From UBA7985 sp002690455 (GTDB taxonomy: Bacteria > Pseudomonadota > Alphaproteobacteria > UBA7985): a stretch of 21,661 nt of DNA. Both the position numbers and the translations under genes were made by a program. Positions 1-6,569 of the stretch are shown piece by piece (position 1 is the first letter of the stretch; each line of letters opens with the position of its first letter). The stretch is taken from positions 1 through 21,661 of the forward strand of contig CBFIIW010000024.1 in the NCBI GenBank assembly GCA_965662775.1, read 5' to 3'. The notes below the pieces were generated by a model. That model ran no database searches. It was not told the origin of the DNA and worked only from the letters and a program-made list of their open reading frames with translations.

Positions 1-276
1 TTCGTAGTCGTAGCCAAGCATCATCAGGTCCCAATTACCCTGTAGCCCGTTCTTAATCTGTCGCAGCTTGAACCCCACAGCCCTTTCAACCTCTTCAGCT
101 TCGATGTCTTGGTGGTGATTGTTGTCTCTGATGAAGGCCAAGACCTTAGCCACCCGTCCCACAGGCTTGGTGACTTTGATGCCATCATATTCAAGCTCAA
201 GGGTGGAGTAGGCGTGAAGGGTTGAGGCTCCGTCTCTTTGATGAGCGCGGCCTCCCGATCGCTGATTATCTCTATG
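1..276 (-). pseudogene. unrecognised open frame, partial at the left edge, no clear start
   Basis: A minus-strand frame is open from just after a TGA (277-279) to the window edge, about 92 codons. The plus-strand frames are all stopped early, and this frame reads like protein, with segments such as YSTLELEYDGIKVTKPVGRV and VERAVGFKLRQIKNGLQ. The charged, helical second half could be a winged-helix or other DNA-binding domain, but I do not recognise a family. There is no ATG, and the first plausible start is a GTG at 162-160 without a good ribosome site. The upstream part may therefore be missing, so it could be a decayed gene remnant or a gene starting at a weak codon. It looks less GC-rich than the neighbouring core genes, which would fit acquired DNA, but the piece is short. 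Confidence 0.3.
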
Positions 277-357
277 TCAGGGGACTAGAGGAAGAGCCTA
301 GCGCTATTCTGAGGCAAACCGCCTCGGGCAGTTAACGCACCTCATCCCGATTTAGGA

Positions 358-1056
358 TTAGGATGCTTCGTCCGGTGTGGGCTTGCCATCCTTACCACTG
401 CGACCGATGCCGGCAAAACCGCGCAAACCGCTGATACCGCCCATTTCAGGATCGCCGCAAAATCGCCCCAGCCCGTGAAACAGACCGTCCAACGACCGGC
501 TCTCGACACTGTTTGCCCAGCGCTCTGCGTCTTCGAGCGCTTGATCCAGTGCCTTCATTGTTGCGCTTAGATCCGTGCTCTCATCCTTCAGCCAGGCCAT
601 CGAAGCCCGGACATAGACCAGCATAAGACCATTCTGCCGGAACTGACCGATGAACCCACCATCACCGAGCCCTGCCGCTTCGAGCATCCAACCCATAGAA
701 CGCACAAGGTGCTTGTGGGTGATCGCTGCGAGACGCAGATCGGACCGCGCCGCGAAAGCCAGAATCCCCAGCGCCTGCCGATAGGGGCCCAGCGCATCGA
801 AACGCGCCATCATCACCTCAAACAGACGGTCTCTTGGGCTATCGCTCAGGTCAATCGACGACGTTTCCTTCAGTACAGTTTCATCCACCGAAGCATTCAG
901 CGCTGGGATTAGATCGTACTTGCAGCCGATAAAAGCACGTAGCTCAACCAGCGAAACATCAAGCGCTGTTGCCAGGTCAGTGAGGGTCAGGCGCGACCAG
1001 CCCCTGTCTTCAACAGTGGCAAAGGCACGTTCAAGCTGAGTCGACGTCAAGGGCAC
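358..1056 (-). CDS. TetR/COQ9-like protein
   Basis: The N-terminal ~50 residues look like a TetR-type helix-turn-helix (GWSRLTLTDLATALDVSLVE). The rest resembles the COQ9/TetR C-terminal domain of alphaproteobacteria, with segments such as RLFEVMMARFDALGPYR, GWMLEAAGLG and LVYVRASMAWLKDESTDLSA. Family members are either transcriptional regulators or COQ9 relatives tied to ubiquinone biosynthesis, and the sequence alone does not decide which. The start is chosen at a GTG (1056) because an AAGGA lies 10 nt upstream. A longer frame back to a TTG at 1113 lacks a ribosome site and adds residues outside the HTH. The length is then 232 aa. The last ~45 residues are a Gly-rich tail beyond the domain. 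The gene is last in the minus-strand series, about 210 bp after the vWA gene, so it may have its own promoter. No rpsU is beside it, although the two are often neighbours. Confidence 0.72.
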   Translation of the reverse strand: MPLTSTQLERAFATVEDRGWSRLTLTDLATALDVSLVELRAFIGCKYDLIPALNASVDETVLKETSSIDLSDSPRDRLFEVMMARFDALGPYRQALGILAFAARSDLRLAAITHKHLVRSMGWMLEAAGLGDGGFIGQFRQNGLMLVYVRASMAWLKDESTDLSATMKALDQALEDAERWANSVESRSLDGLFHGLGRFCGDPEMGGISGLRGFAGIGRSGKDGKPTPDEAS

Positions 1057-1267
1057 GAGCGCCAGTTCCTTATGCAGACCGCGATACCAATGATGTAGGG
1101 GCTTTCGCAGCAATTTTCAGGGGCAAGATGGCGCAGCGCGGCAATATCTGCGTTGCATCCTCCAGCCCGGAGTTGGTCAGGAAGTTTTTTACGTTGCCCG
1201 TCTTGCTGCCCGCCTTGCTGCTCGTCGCACTTAAACGGCCGAAACCACCCTGCCGCATATCCCGTGT

Positions 1268-2746
1268 TTAGCGCACGGTGCAGAGCTGCGCCAGATCCGC
1301 CGTGTCTGCCCCACCTGTAATCAACCGAGCGATATAGTCCTCCTGATCTCCCAACTGCCCGCGCTGCGCGTCGATGATGGTATTGTTCTCTCGCACCACG
1401 CGCTGAAGCCTCTCTAGTTCAGAGTCGAGATTATCGCGTGCTGTTGAGCAGTCCGACAATTGCGCCATGACATCCGCTAGTCGAGCCTGCAGGACCGGAT
1501 AGGTGGGATCTTGTGCCTCAAGTTTCTGTTCAAAAGCGTTCCGCTCCGCCAGCGCAACCTCAAGCCGCGCTGTCAGCGCCGCGTATTCGCTGTGCATCTC
1601 GCCATGGTCGATGAGGCAGGTACGCGCCGCTGCACCCAGATCGTTGAAATCGGCCTCGCTCAGGGCAGAGAGGTCTTCGCCAGCCAGGCAGATTTCCAGC
1701 AGGCTGATAAATGAGGTGCGCGCATCCTCAATCTGCATGATTAACCGCTGATTGCGGATGCGTTCATCGCCTACGGCAAGACGAGCTTCGAGCAGAGTGG
1801 CTTGCAGCGCTTCCAGATCGAGTTGCAGACGGTAGATTTGGTCGTCGCGTTCGGTGATCTCCAGCCTCAGTCCATTTTGCGTCAGCCGCAAGGCAGCGGT
1901 TTGCGCTTCGAGCGCACTGCGGCGAGCTTCGGACGCTGACAATTGCTGCATGATGCCATCGATGACAGCAGATTTCTCAGCCAGATCGGTCTGCAAGCGC
2001 TCGACTTGTGCCAGAAGCATCGCGTGTTGGCCGCGTTCTCTCTCGATATCACTGAAGGCAATGTTCAATCGCTGTTGCAGGTCCGCCAACAACTGATTGA
2101 GGCGGGTCCGCTCCTGGCTGTGTTCGCCAATTTCCCGGTTGAGGCCATCGATCGTGACCCGTGCTGCGGTCAGCGAAGCAAGGGTTTCTTCATGCTCCTG
2201 TGTCATGGCTTTGCGCTGGCCTTGCCAACTGCTGCGTTCACCTTCGAGCGCAAAAACCTGCTGACGCAGTTCAACCACCATGTCGTCGAGGTCTTCTCGT
2301 TTGGTTTGTAGGCTCCGCACCCGCGCCTGTGCCATGGCGGCTTCCTCTTCAGCGAGAGCGAGCTGGTCCATGATTGTGATGATGGTCTGGTCCCGTTCGA
2401 TCAGGAGCGCGTCGAGCATCACCAACCTGGCTTGGGCGTCATCAAACCGCCGCGTTAACTCAACAAGTGCGTCTGCATCGATCTCCGCCCCCCGCTCCAT
2501 TTCAAGCAGTTGCGTCTGCAGCGCCTCCCATTGCAGCTGAAGTTCAGCGATTCTCGTATCGCGGTCTTCGAGGTCAGCGCGCAGAGTGACCATCAGCGCC
2601 TGCAGGTCTTCGAATGCGCCTTGCTCCAGCCCAAGACTGGCGATCTCTTCTTCTAGCGACTGGTTGGAAAAGTTCAGCGCATTGATGGTTTCATTCTTTC
2701 GCGCCAGCAGTTCGTTGAGACTGCGCACCGTTTCGCGCAACCGCAA
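1268..2746 (-). CDS. C-terminal coiled-coil half of the vWA gene, cut off by an in-frame amber stop
   Basis: This frame is the direct in-phase continuation of the vWA gene. It is open from 2803, right after the TAG at 2804-2806, and runs 511 codons to a TAA. The first 19 codons after the TAG (TDQALQDREASLAARDETI) carry on the same coiled-coil pattern, so the two parts were one gene. The given start is the first usable codon, a TTG at 2746, with only weak ribosome-site support. The content is almost entirely long heptad-rich coiled coil (Leu/Glu/Arg/Gln), with a less regular insert containing EICLAGEDLSALSEADFNDL and a Cys near the C-terminus (LCTVR). It has no signal peptide of its own, so if made by re-initiation it would stay in the cytoplasm. 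It is either a recent nonsense mutation, a sequencing error, or a readthrough product. No enzymatic domain is visible. Confidence 0.6.
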   Translation of the reverse strand: MRLRETVRSLNELLARKNETINALNFSNQSLEEEIASLGLEQGAFEDLQALMVTLRADLEDRDTRIAELQLQWEALQTQLLEMERGAEIDADALVELTRRFDDAQARLVMLDALLIERDQTIITIMDQLALAEEEAAMAQARVRSLQTKREDLDDMVVELRQQVFALEGERSSWQGQRKAMTQEHEETLASLTAARVTIDGLNREIGEHSQERTRLNQLLADLQQRLNIAFSDIERERGQHAMLLAQVERLQTDLAEKSAVIDGIMQQLSASEARRSALEAQTAALRLTQNGLRLEITERDDQIYRLQLDLEALQATLLEARLAVGDERIRNQRLIMQIEDARTSFISLLEICLAGEDLSALSEADFNDLGAAARTCLIDHGEMHSEYAALTARLEVALAERNAFEQKLEAQDPTYPVLQARLADVMAQLSDCSTARDNLDSELERLQRVVRENNTIIDAQRGQLGDQEDYIARLITGGADTADLAQLCTVR

Positions 2747-2803
2747 GATGGTTTCGTCCCGCGCTGCCAGAGAGGCTTCTCGATCCTGCAGCGCCTGATC
2801 GGT

Positions 2804-2806
2804 CTA
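2804..2806 (-). other. in-frame TAG interrupting the vWA/coiled-coil gene
   Basis: Reading the minus strand through this point gives ...SLSDRIQ, TAG, TDQALQDREASLA... with no change of frame. A single C-to-T change in a CAG (Gln) codon would create it, and the preceding codon is itself CAG. No other stop occurs in about 999 codons from 4264 to 1268. Confidence 0.9.
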
Positions 2807-4264
2807 CTGAATCCGATCGCTCAGGCTCGCATTGGTTGCTTCAAGCGCGCTCAGCCGCTCAAGCAGCGCTTCGATCTGTGCATCACGATCTTCGAGATTG
2901 GCCGCCGCGTCCTGCAGTTCGCTCATTTTCCGCCCATTCTGCTCAAGCGCGACCCGCAGGTTTTGAATCTGCGTGAGGAAACCAGCATTCTCATCTTCCA
3001 GATCTGCTAGAGCGAGGGTCAGGGCCTCCAGTTGGATCACCAGCTCGGCGCGCTCAGCTTCCAGTGTTGTATTTCCAGAGGTCTGGGCTTCGACCATGCT
3101 CTCCAATTCAGCACTGTCGGACAGGGCCGCGTCCCGGTCTTGCTCCAGTGCTTCGGCGCGGAGGCTCAGCCGCGCGACCTCTTCGCTTAGTGCCATGACC
3201 TCGGCGTCGTCACGCTGGTTGCTCAGCGCGTCGCGCAGACGCAGGCGCAGGCCTTCTGCCATCTCACGCAGACGATCGATCTCCGCCGTCAGAGCGGCTA
3301 TCTCGGCGCTCGTCTGCCGGTTATCCTGCTCCAAAAGAAGCACCCGTGCGTCTCTTTCACCCAGCTGGCTCTGCTTTTTTGCATTAGCATCGAGCAAGCG
3401 TTGAAGCTCAGATTGCAGCGCGGCTACTTCATCGGCACGGTCGCTGTTAAGCAATTGCCGTGTCAGGACAGCAATCTGATTTTCAAGCTCGGACTGGGCC
3501 ATGCGCTGGTCATTGAAAAGGATTTCCAAGCCGCCGATCCGCGCCAGAAGTGCTGCATTGGTGGCGCGCAGCCGCGATAAACGGAAGATAAAGTCGGTGT
3601 AGCGGGGTAGTTCCGCCGCGCTACGCGTTTCAATCATAAAACCGCCGGTGCCTTGGGTGAGGCATTGCAGTTTGTCCACGGCTGGGCTGTCTAGATCGAT
3701 CCCGAGAAGGAACACCGGCAGCCCCCGTTCTTGCAGGTGCGGCACCAGATTGCAGACATCGACACCGCAGTTATCTTCACCGTCGGAGATAACGACGATT
3801 GTCCCCTGATCCTGGGTCGGGATCTGGTTGGCGGCGAGGGCTACAGCATCGCGCAGGGGCGTCTTGGCCCTATTGATGGGGAGTAGGCCGTCGACGTAAC
3901 TGCTGAGGTCTGGCAGCGATGCACCGGGGCGGGAGAACAGCTCGATGTCGCGACAATCGTCCTCGCGGCGGTGACCGAAGGCGATCAGGCCCACCTCCGA
4001 CTGGTTCGTGACATCGGGTAGCACGTCCACCAGCATAGACTTCGCAATTTCGTAGCGTCGCTGGCTACCAAGCAGCTGCAGCATGGAACCAGACATATCG
4101 ACCACCACCATTGTGGTGGTCTTCGGCTCCGCTGCATCGGTTTCATAAGAGCCATTCAGGGCGGCATCTGCGCTTGCTCCTGACGTCTGCAGCAGAAGGG
4201 ACGCCCCGTCCTGCGCTTGTGCCGGGCTGGCGATCAGAAACAGTGTTAGTAGTCCTGCGCGCAT
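2804..4264 (-). CDS. exported von Willebrand factor A domain protein with coiled-coil tail (N-terminal part)
   Basis: The start at 4264 gives a textbook signal peptide (MRAGLLTLFLIASPAQAQDG), so the protein should reach the periplasm. An upstream ATG at 4345 has a better ribosome site (AGGA, 8 nt) and would add 27 residues, so the true start is open. Residues about 50-225 are a vWA domain with a complete metal-ion-dependent adhesion site: DMSGSM (Asp56, Ser58, Ser60), TPLRDAV (Thr135) and ISDGEDNC (Asp161). Cys pairs in the domain suggest disulfides, as expected outside the cytoplasm. From about residue 230 the protein is continuous coiled coil. This frame ends at an in-frame TAG after 486 aa, and the intact gene would have been about 998 residues. 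vWA domains bind protein ligands through a metal ion. The partner is unknown, but the exported FG-GAP protein encoded just upstream is a candidate. Confidence 0.82.
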   Translation of the reverse strand: MRAGLLTLFLIASPAQAQDGASLLLQTSGASADAALNGSYETDAAEPKTTTMVVVDMSGSMLQLLGSQRRYEIAKSMLVDVLPDVTNQSEVGLIAFGHRREDDCRDIELFSRPGASLPDLSSYVDGLLPINRAKTPLRDAVALAANQIPTQDQGTIVVISDGEDNCGVDVCNLVPHLQERGLPVFLLGIDLDSPAVDKLQCLTQGTGGFMIETRSAAELPRYTDFIFRLSRLRATNAALLARIGGLEILFNDQRMAQSELENQIAVLTRQLLNSDRADEVAALQSELQRLLDANAKKQSQLGERDARVLLLEQDNRQTSAEIAALTAEIDRLREMAEGLRLRLRDALSNQRDDAEVMALSEEVARLSLRAEALEQDRDAALSDSAELESMVEAQTSGNTTLEAERAELVIQLEALTLALADLEDENAGFLTQIQNLRVALEQNGRKMSELQDAAANLEDRDAQIEALLERLSALEATNASLSDRIQ

Positions 4265-4326
4265 CGATGAAGGCAGAGGCCTTGCGGCATCCCGCGCAAT
4301 GGCAATAGCGGTTGCCATCCATGGGC

Positions 4327-4334
4327 AAAAAAAA
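4327..4334 (-). repeat. T8 homopolymer near the 5' end of the vWA gene
   Basis: Eight consecutive A on the plus strand (T on the coding strand) lie between the candidate starts at 4345 and 4318/4264. Slippage here would shift the frame only for translation begun upstream at 4345 and would not affect a start at 4264. Confidence 0.5.
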
Positions 4335-4410
4335 CAGACAGTCATGGGGCGGATCCTGATCCTGATGTCGCAACTCGGCCGCCGGCAGCAGCAACCAGGC
4401 AAGAGCAAGA

Positions 4411-4437
4411 AAAATACGATTTAAATTATCGTATTTT
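4411..4437 (-). promoter_or_regulatory. AT-rich perfect palindrome overlapping a possible promoter
   Basis: Arms AAAATACGAT (4411-4420) and ATCGTATTTT (4428-4437) are exact reverse complements around TTAAATT. The element stands out in GC-rich surroundings. On the minus strand it contains GATAAT (4430-4425), five of six bases matching a sigma-70 -10 box; about 17 nt upstream is only a weak -35-like stretch. An operator overlapping a promoter for the vWA gene fits best. A dimeric regulator would bind such a site, but no regulator is identified. A weak hairpin is the alternative; the AT-rich stem argues against an efficient terminator. Confidence 0.4.
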
Positions 4438-4589
4438 AACCATGGAGAATCATCTCTCAGGGTAGTCAGACAGTGCCCGACGCACCCCGACGAGGCGCTT
4501 TCGCCACGCTTCGGACCGGAAGTGGAGTACGGTTTCGGATTATGCGCAATGCATTCGGAGAATGATCTGTTTCGGCTACGTCGATTCGC

Positions 4590-5462
4590 TCAGCCTCGCT
4601 GCTGGGCCAATAGCTCGGCGCAAGCGCGGTTCTGGACAAAGAAGTCAGCCGTGAACTGCTCGGTTGGACGCAGGTCGGTGGGTCGGAGCGTGCTGCTGGC
4701 GAGATCGAAGAGGAATACCCCAGCCGCTCCGCTATGGGCCCGCGGCAGCTGGATCAGCGCTTGCCCTGGTGCATCCGCTTCACAGAACAGGCTACCCGCC
4801 AACACCAACGAGCCAAAAGCGTGGTTGCTGTAGCCATCAAGCGGAATGCGAGCGAGTGTGTCGAGCTGACCACCATTCCACTGATGGATCCGGAGTACAG
4901 GTGCGATATGCGGGGTTTCGATCACGGCAAGCTCCCGCGAGCCATCACCGTCCAGATCTACGGCACCGTCGAGTGGGTTGAGCCAGCGGTTCGGTGCGCC
5001 GATGAAGTCCGACTGAGCCATGGGGTAGACCGTCGCGCTGGAGGTACCTTCGCTGTTACCGGGATCGAAAGCATAGAGCGCCAGCGATGCCCCCCGATTG
5101 CGGTCAGAGACGATCAGGATCACCTCCATCAACCCATCGTCGTCGAGGTCAATGATCCGGACACGCCGGTCTTCAAACACCTGTTCGTAGGGCAGATTGT
5201 ACGGGCGCAGTGCCGCTCCGTTTTCATCGATGGTGAGAATGGTTCCGTATTCAAAGGGCTGACCGAAGACACCGTGTTTGTAGCGCTGAGTCGGGTTGGC
5301 CAGACAAACGCCCAGCAGGTCGTCACAAGCACCGAGTTTGACCGTGTTGACCACCGCCTGCGCGCTAGCGAAGCCGGGTAGGAAAAGGATAACAGCAACC
5401 GCTCCACCAAACCCCACGACCAGGGCCTGAACGGCGGCCAGCGCTTGAATGATAGCGTTCAT
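4590..5462 (-). CDS. exported FG-GAP/VCBS-like repeat protein
   Basis: The 290-aa product starts with a signal sequence: a long hydrophobic stretch at about residues 8-30 and a likely cut after FASAQA. The start ATG has GGGGGTG upstream. Two calcium-site-like loops typical of FG-GAP/VCBS beta-propeller blades are present: DLDDDGLMEV (105-114) and DLDGDGSREL (169-178), each followed by a beta-strand pattern. Cys46/Cys53 and Cys227/Cys281 could form disulfides. With only two clear blades it is a partial or divergent propeller. Such proteins mediate adhesion or protein contacts in the periplasm or on the surface. It lies 21 nt after the DUF924 gene and about 325 nt before the vWA start. The vWA plus propeller-like pairing suggests joint work in the envelope, which is inference. 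Confidence 0.72.
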   Translation of the reverse strand: MNAIIQALAAVQALVVGFGGAVAVILFLPGFASAQAVVNTVKLGACDDLLGVCLANPTQRYKHGVFGQPFEYGTILTIDENGAALRPYNLPYEQVFEDRRVRIIDLDDDGLMEVILIVSDRNRGASLALYAFDPGNSEGTSSATVYPMAQSDFIGAPNRWLNPLDGAVDLDGDGSRELAVIETPHIAPVLRIHQWNGGQLDTLARIPLDGYSNHAFGSLVLAGSLFCEADAPGQALIQLPRAHSGAAGVFLFDLASSTLRPTDLRPTEQFTADFFVQNRACAELLAQQRG

Positions 5463-5483
5463 AATGCTGGTTCACCCCCTTTA

Positions 5484-6023
5484 TCAGAATCCGCGACCGT
5501 CCTCGAGGAAGGCCTGTTCTTCCGCCGTCGACGGACGCCCCAAAGCAGCGTTTCGGTGCGGGTAGCGGCCAAAGCGCTCCAAAACAGCGCGGTGTTGGAT
5601 CTGAGACTCAAGATTTCGCTCTAGGCCCGGACGAGAGAACAGTTTCCCTGCTATGTCATGAATGGCGAGGCTCTCTGAGTGCATGAACGGCATCAATAGG
5701 AACGCGATTTGCGGGCCCTTTAACTGCTGGTCGGCACCGGTGCGGATTGCCTCCTGCGCCAGTGCCAACGACATCGAATCAGCGGCAAAGGCCCGACCGT
5801 CTTCACGGAACAGGTTTCGAGAAAACTGGTCCAGAACGATGATCTCCGCCAACCGTCCTTCGGGGCTGTCGCGCCATTCGAACAGTTCAGCGCGGACTGC
5901 ACGAGCATGGGTCTCGCCGAAGCGACGGTGGATGGTCGCGTCAACCGCCGGAAAGGTCTTAAACCATTGCTCTGGTGTCAGTTCCTCAAACCAAAAGGTC
6001 AGAACATTGCCTGCCGTTACCAT
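5484..6023 (-). CDS. DUF924 family protein
   Basis: The 179-aa product matches the DUF924 family in length and along its sequence: VLTFWFEELTPEQWF at the N-terminus, LDQFSRNLFR (64-73), FLLMPFMHSE (108-117) and FGRYPHRN (151-158). The family is all-helical, resembles TPR-like folds and has no settled function. No signal peptide is seen, so it should be cytoplasmic. The ATG has GAGAGGGA close upstream. It begins 9 nt after the rppH stop and is probably cotranscribed with it. Family identity is confident; the role is unknown. Confidence 0.9.
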   Translation of the reverse strand: MVTAGNVLTFWFEELTPEQWFKTFPAVDATIHRRFGETHARAVRAELFEWRDSPEGRLAEIIVLDQFSRNLFREDGRAFAADSMSLALAQEAIRTGADQQLKGPQIAFLLMPFMHSESLAIHDIAGKLFSRPGLERNLESQIQHRAVLERFGRYPHRNAALGRPSTAEEQAFLEDGRGF

Positions 6024-6032
6024 CGTCCCTCT

Positions 6033-6569
6033 CTATCTGATAGGTGTCTTTGACGGTCTGTGTGAGCCGTCGCGAAGCCGATCGCGGATCGGTATAAAGG
6101 CCCGGATTATCTGGCTGTAGAGTTCCCGTTTGAACGGCACGATCAGATCGATCGTCTGCTCTAGCTCAACCCATTTCCATGCGCTGAATTCAGGGTGCGG
6201 CGTGGCGATGTTGACATCCGTGTCCCGCCCCAGGAACGAAAATGCGAACCAGCGCTGCTGTTGCCCGAGGTACGACCCCCGCCAAAGGCGCTGACGCAGC
6301 TCGTCGGGGAAATCGTAAGTTAACCAGTCTTCAGGGCTATCGATGGCGCGGGTCAGCGCCGGCGCCACGCCGGTTTCTTCTTCCAACTCACGTTGCGCCG
6401 TATCAAAGGGGTGTTCATGGGGGTCAAGCCCACCTTGGGGCATCTGCCAAGCCGGGTTGGGGTTGTCGATCCGCTGGCCAACCCAGACCTGCGCCTGTGC
6501 ATTGAACAGGACAACCCCCGCACCGCGCCGGTAGCGGGGATCCTGACCATCATTTCGCGCCGCGTCCAT
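6033..6569 (-). CDS. rppH: RNA pyrophosphohydrolase RppH (Nudix)
   Basis: RppH removes pyrophosphate from the 5' triphosphate of mRNAs, which opens them to 5'-monophosphate-dependent decay. A complete Nudix box lies at residues 46-68 (GGLDPHEHPFDTAQRELEEE followed by TGV) with the metal-binding Glu residues. RppH-specific features include WQMPQGG (41-47), QQQRWFAF, EFSAWKWV and VPFKRELY. At 178 aa the length is typical. Its ATG overlaps the ctpA stop (TGATG), so translation is likely coupled. The alternative name is (di)nucleoside polyphosphate hydrolase; the same protein is meant. Confidence 0.93.
   Translation of the reverse strand: MDAARNDGQDPRYRRGAGVVLFNAQAQVWVGQRIDNPNPAWQMPQGGLDPHEHPFDTAQRELEEETGVAPALTRAIDSPEDWLTYDFPDELRQRLWRGSYLGQQQRWFAFSFLGRDTDVNIATPHPEFSAWKWVELEQTIDLIVPFKRELYSQIIRAFIPIRDRLRDGSHRPSKTPIR

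Noticed and set aside
311..325. GAGGC/GCCTC hairpin after the TetR/COQ9-like gene as a terminator
   Set aside because: The stem is only 5 bp and no T run follows on the minus strand.
1070..1258. 62-codon minus-strand ORF between the vWA gene and the TetR/COQ9-like gene
   Set aside because: It overlaps the upstream extension of the next gene, lacks a ribosome site, and reads like random Ser/Lys/Gly-rich sequence.
4143..4394. Minus-strand ORF in another frame with a signal-like start upstream of the vWA domain
   Set aside because: After the first ~35 codons it becomes Arg/Ser/Pro-rich shadow sequence over the real vWA frame. Kept only as a note on the uncertain 5' end.
4734..5381. 215-codon plus-strand ORF antisense to the FG-GAP gene
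   Set aside because: The minus-strand frame has a signal peptide, calcium-site motifs and a ribosome site; the antisense frame has none of these.
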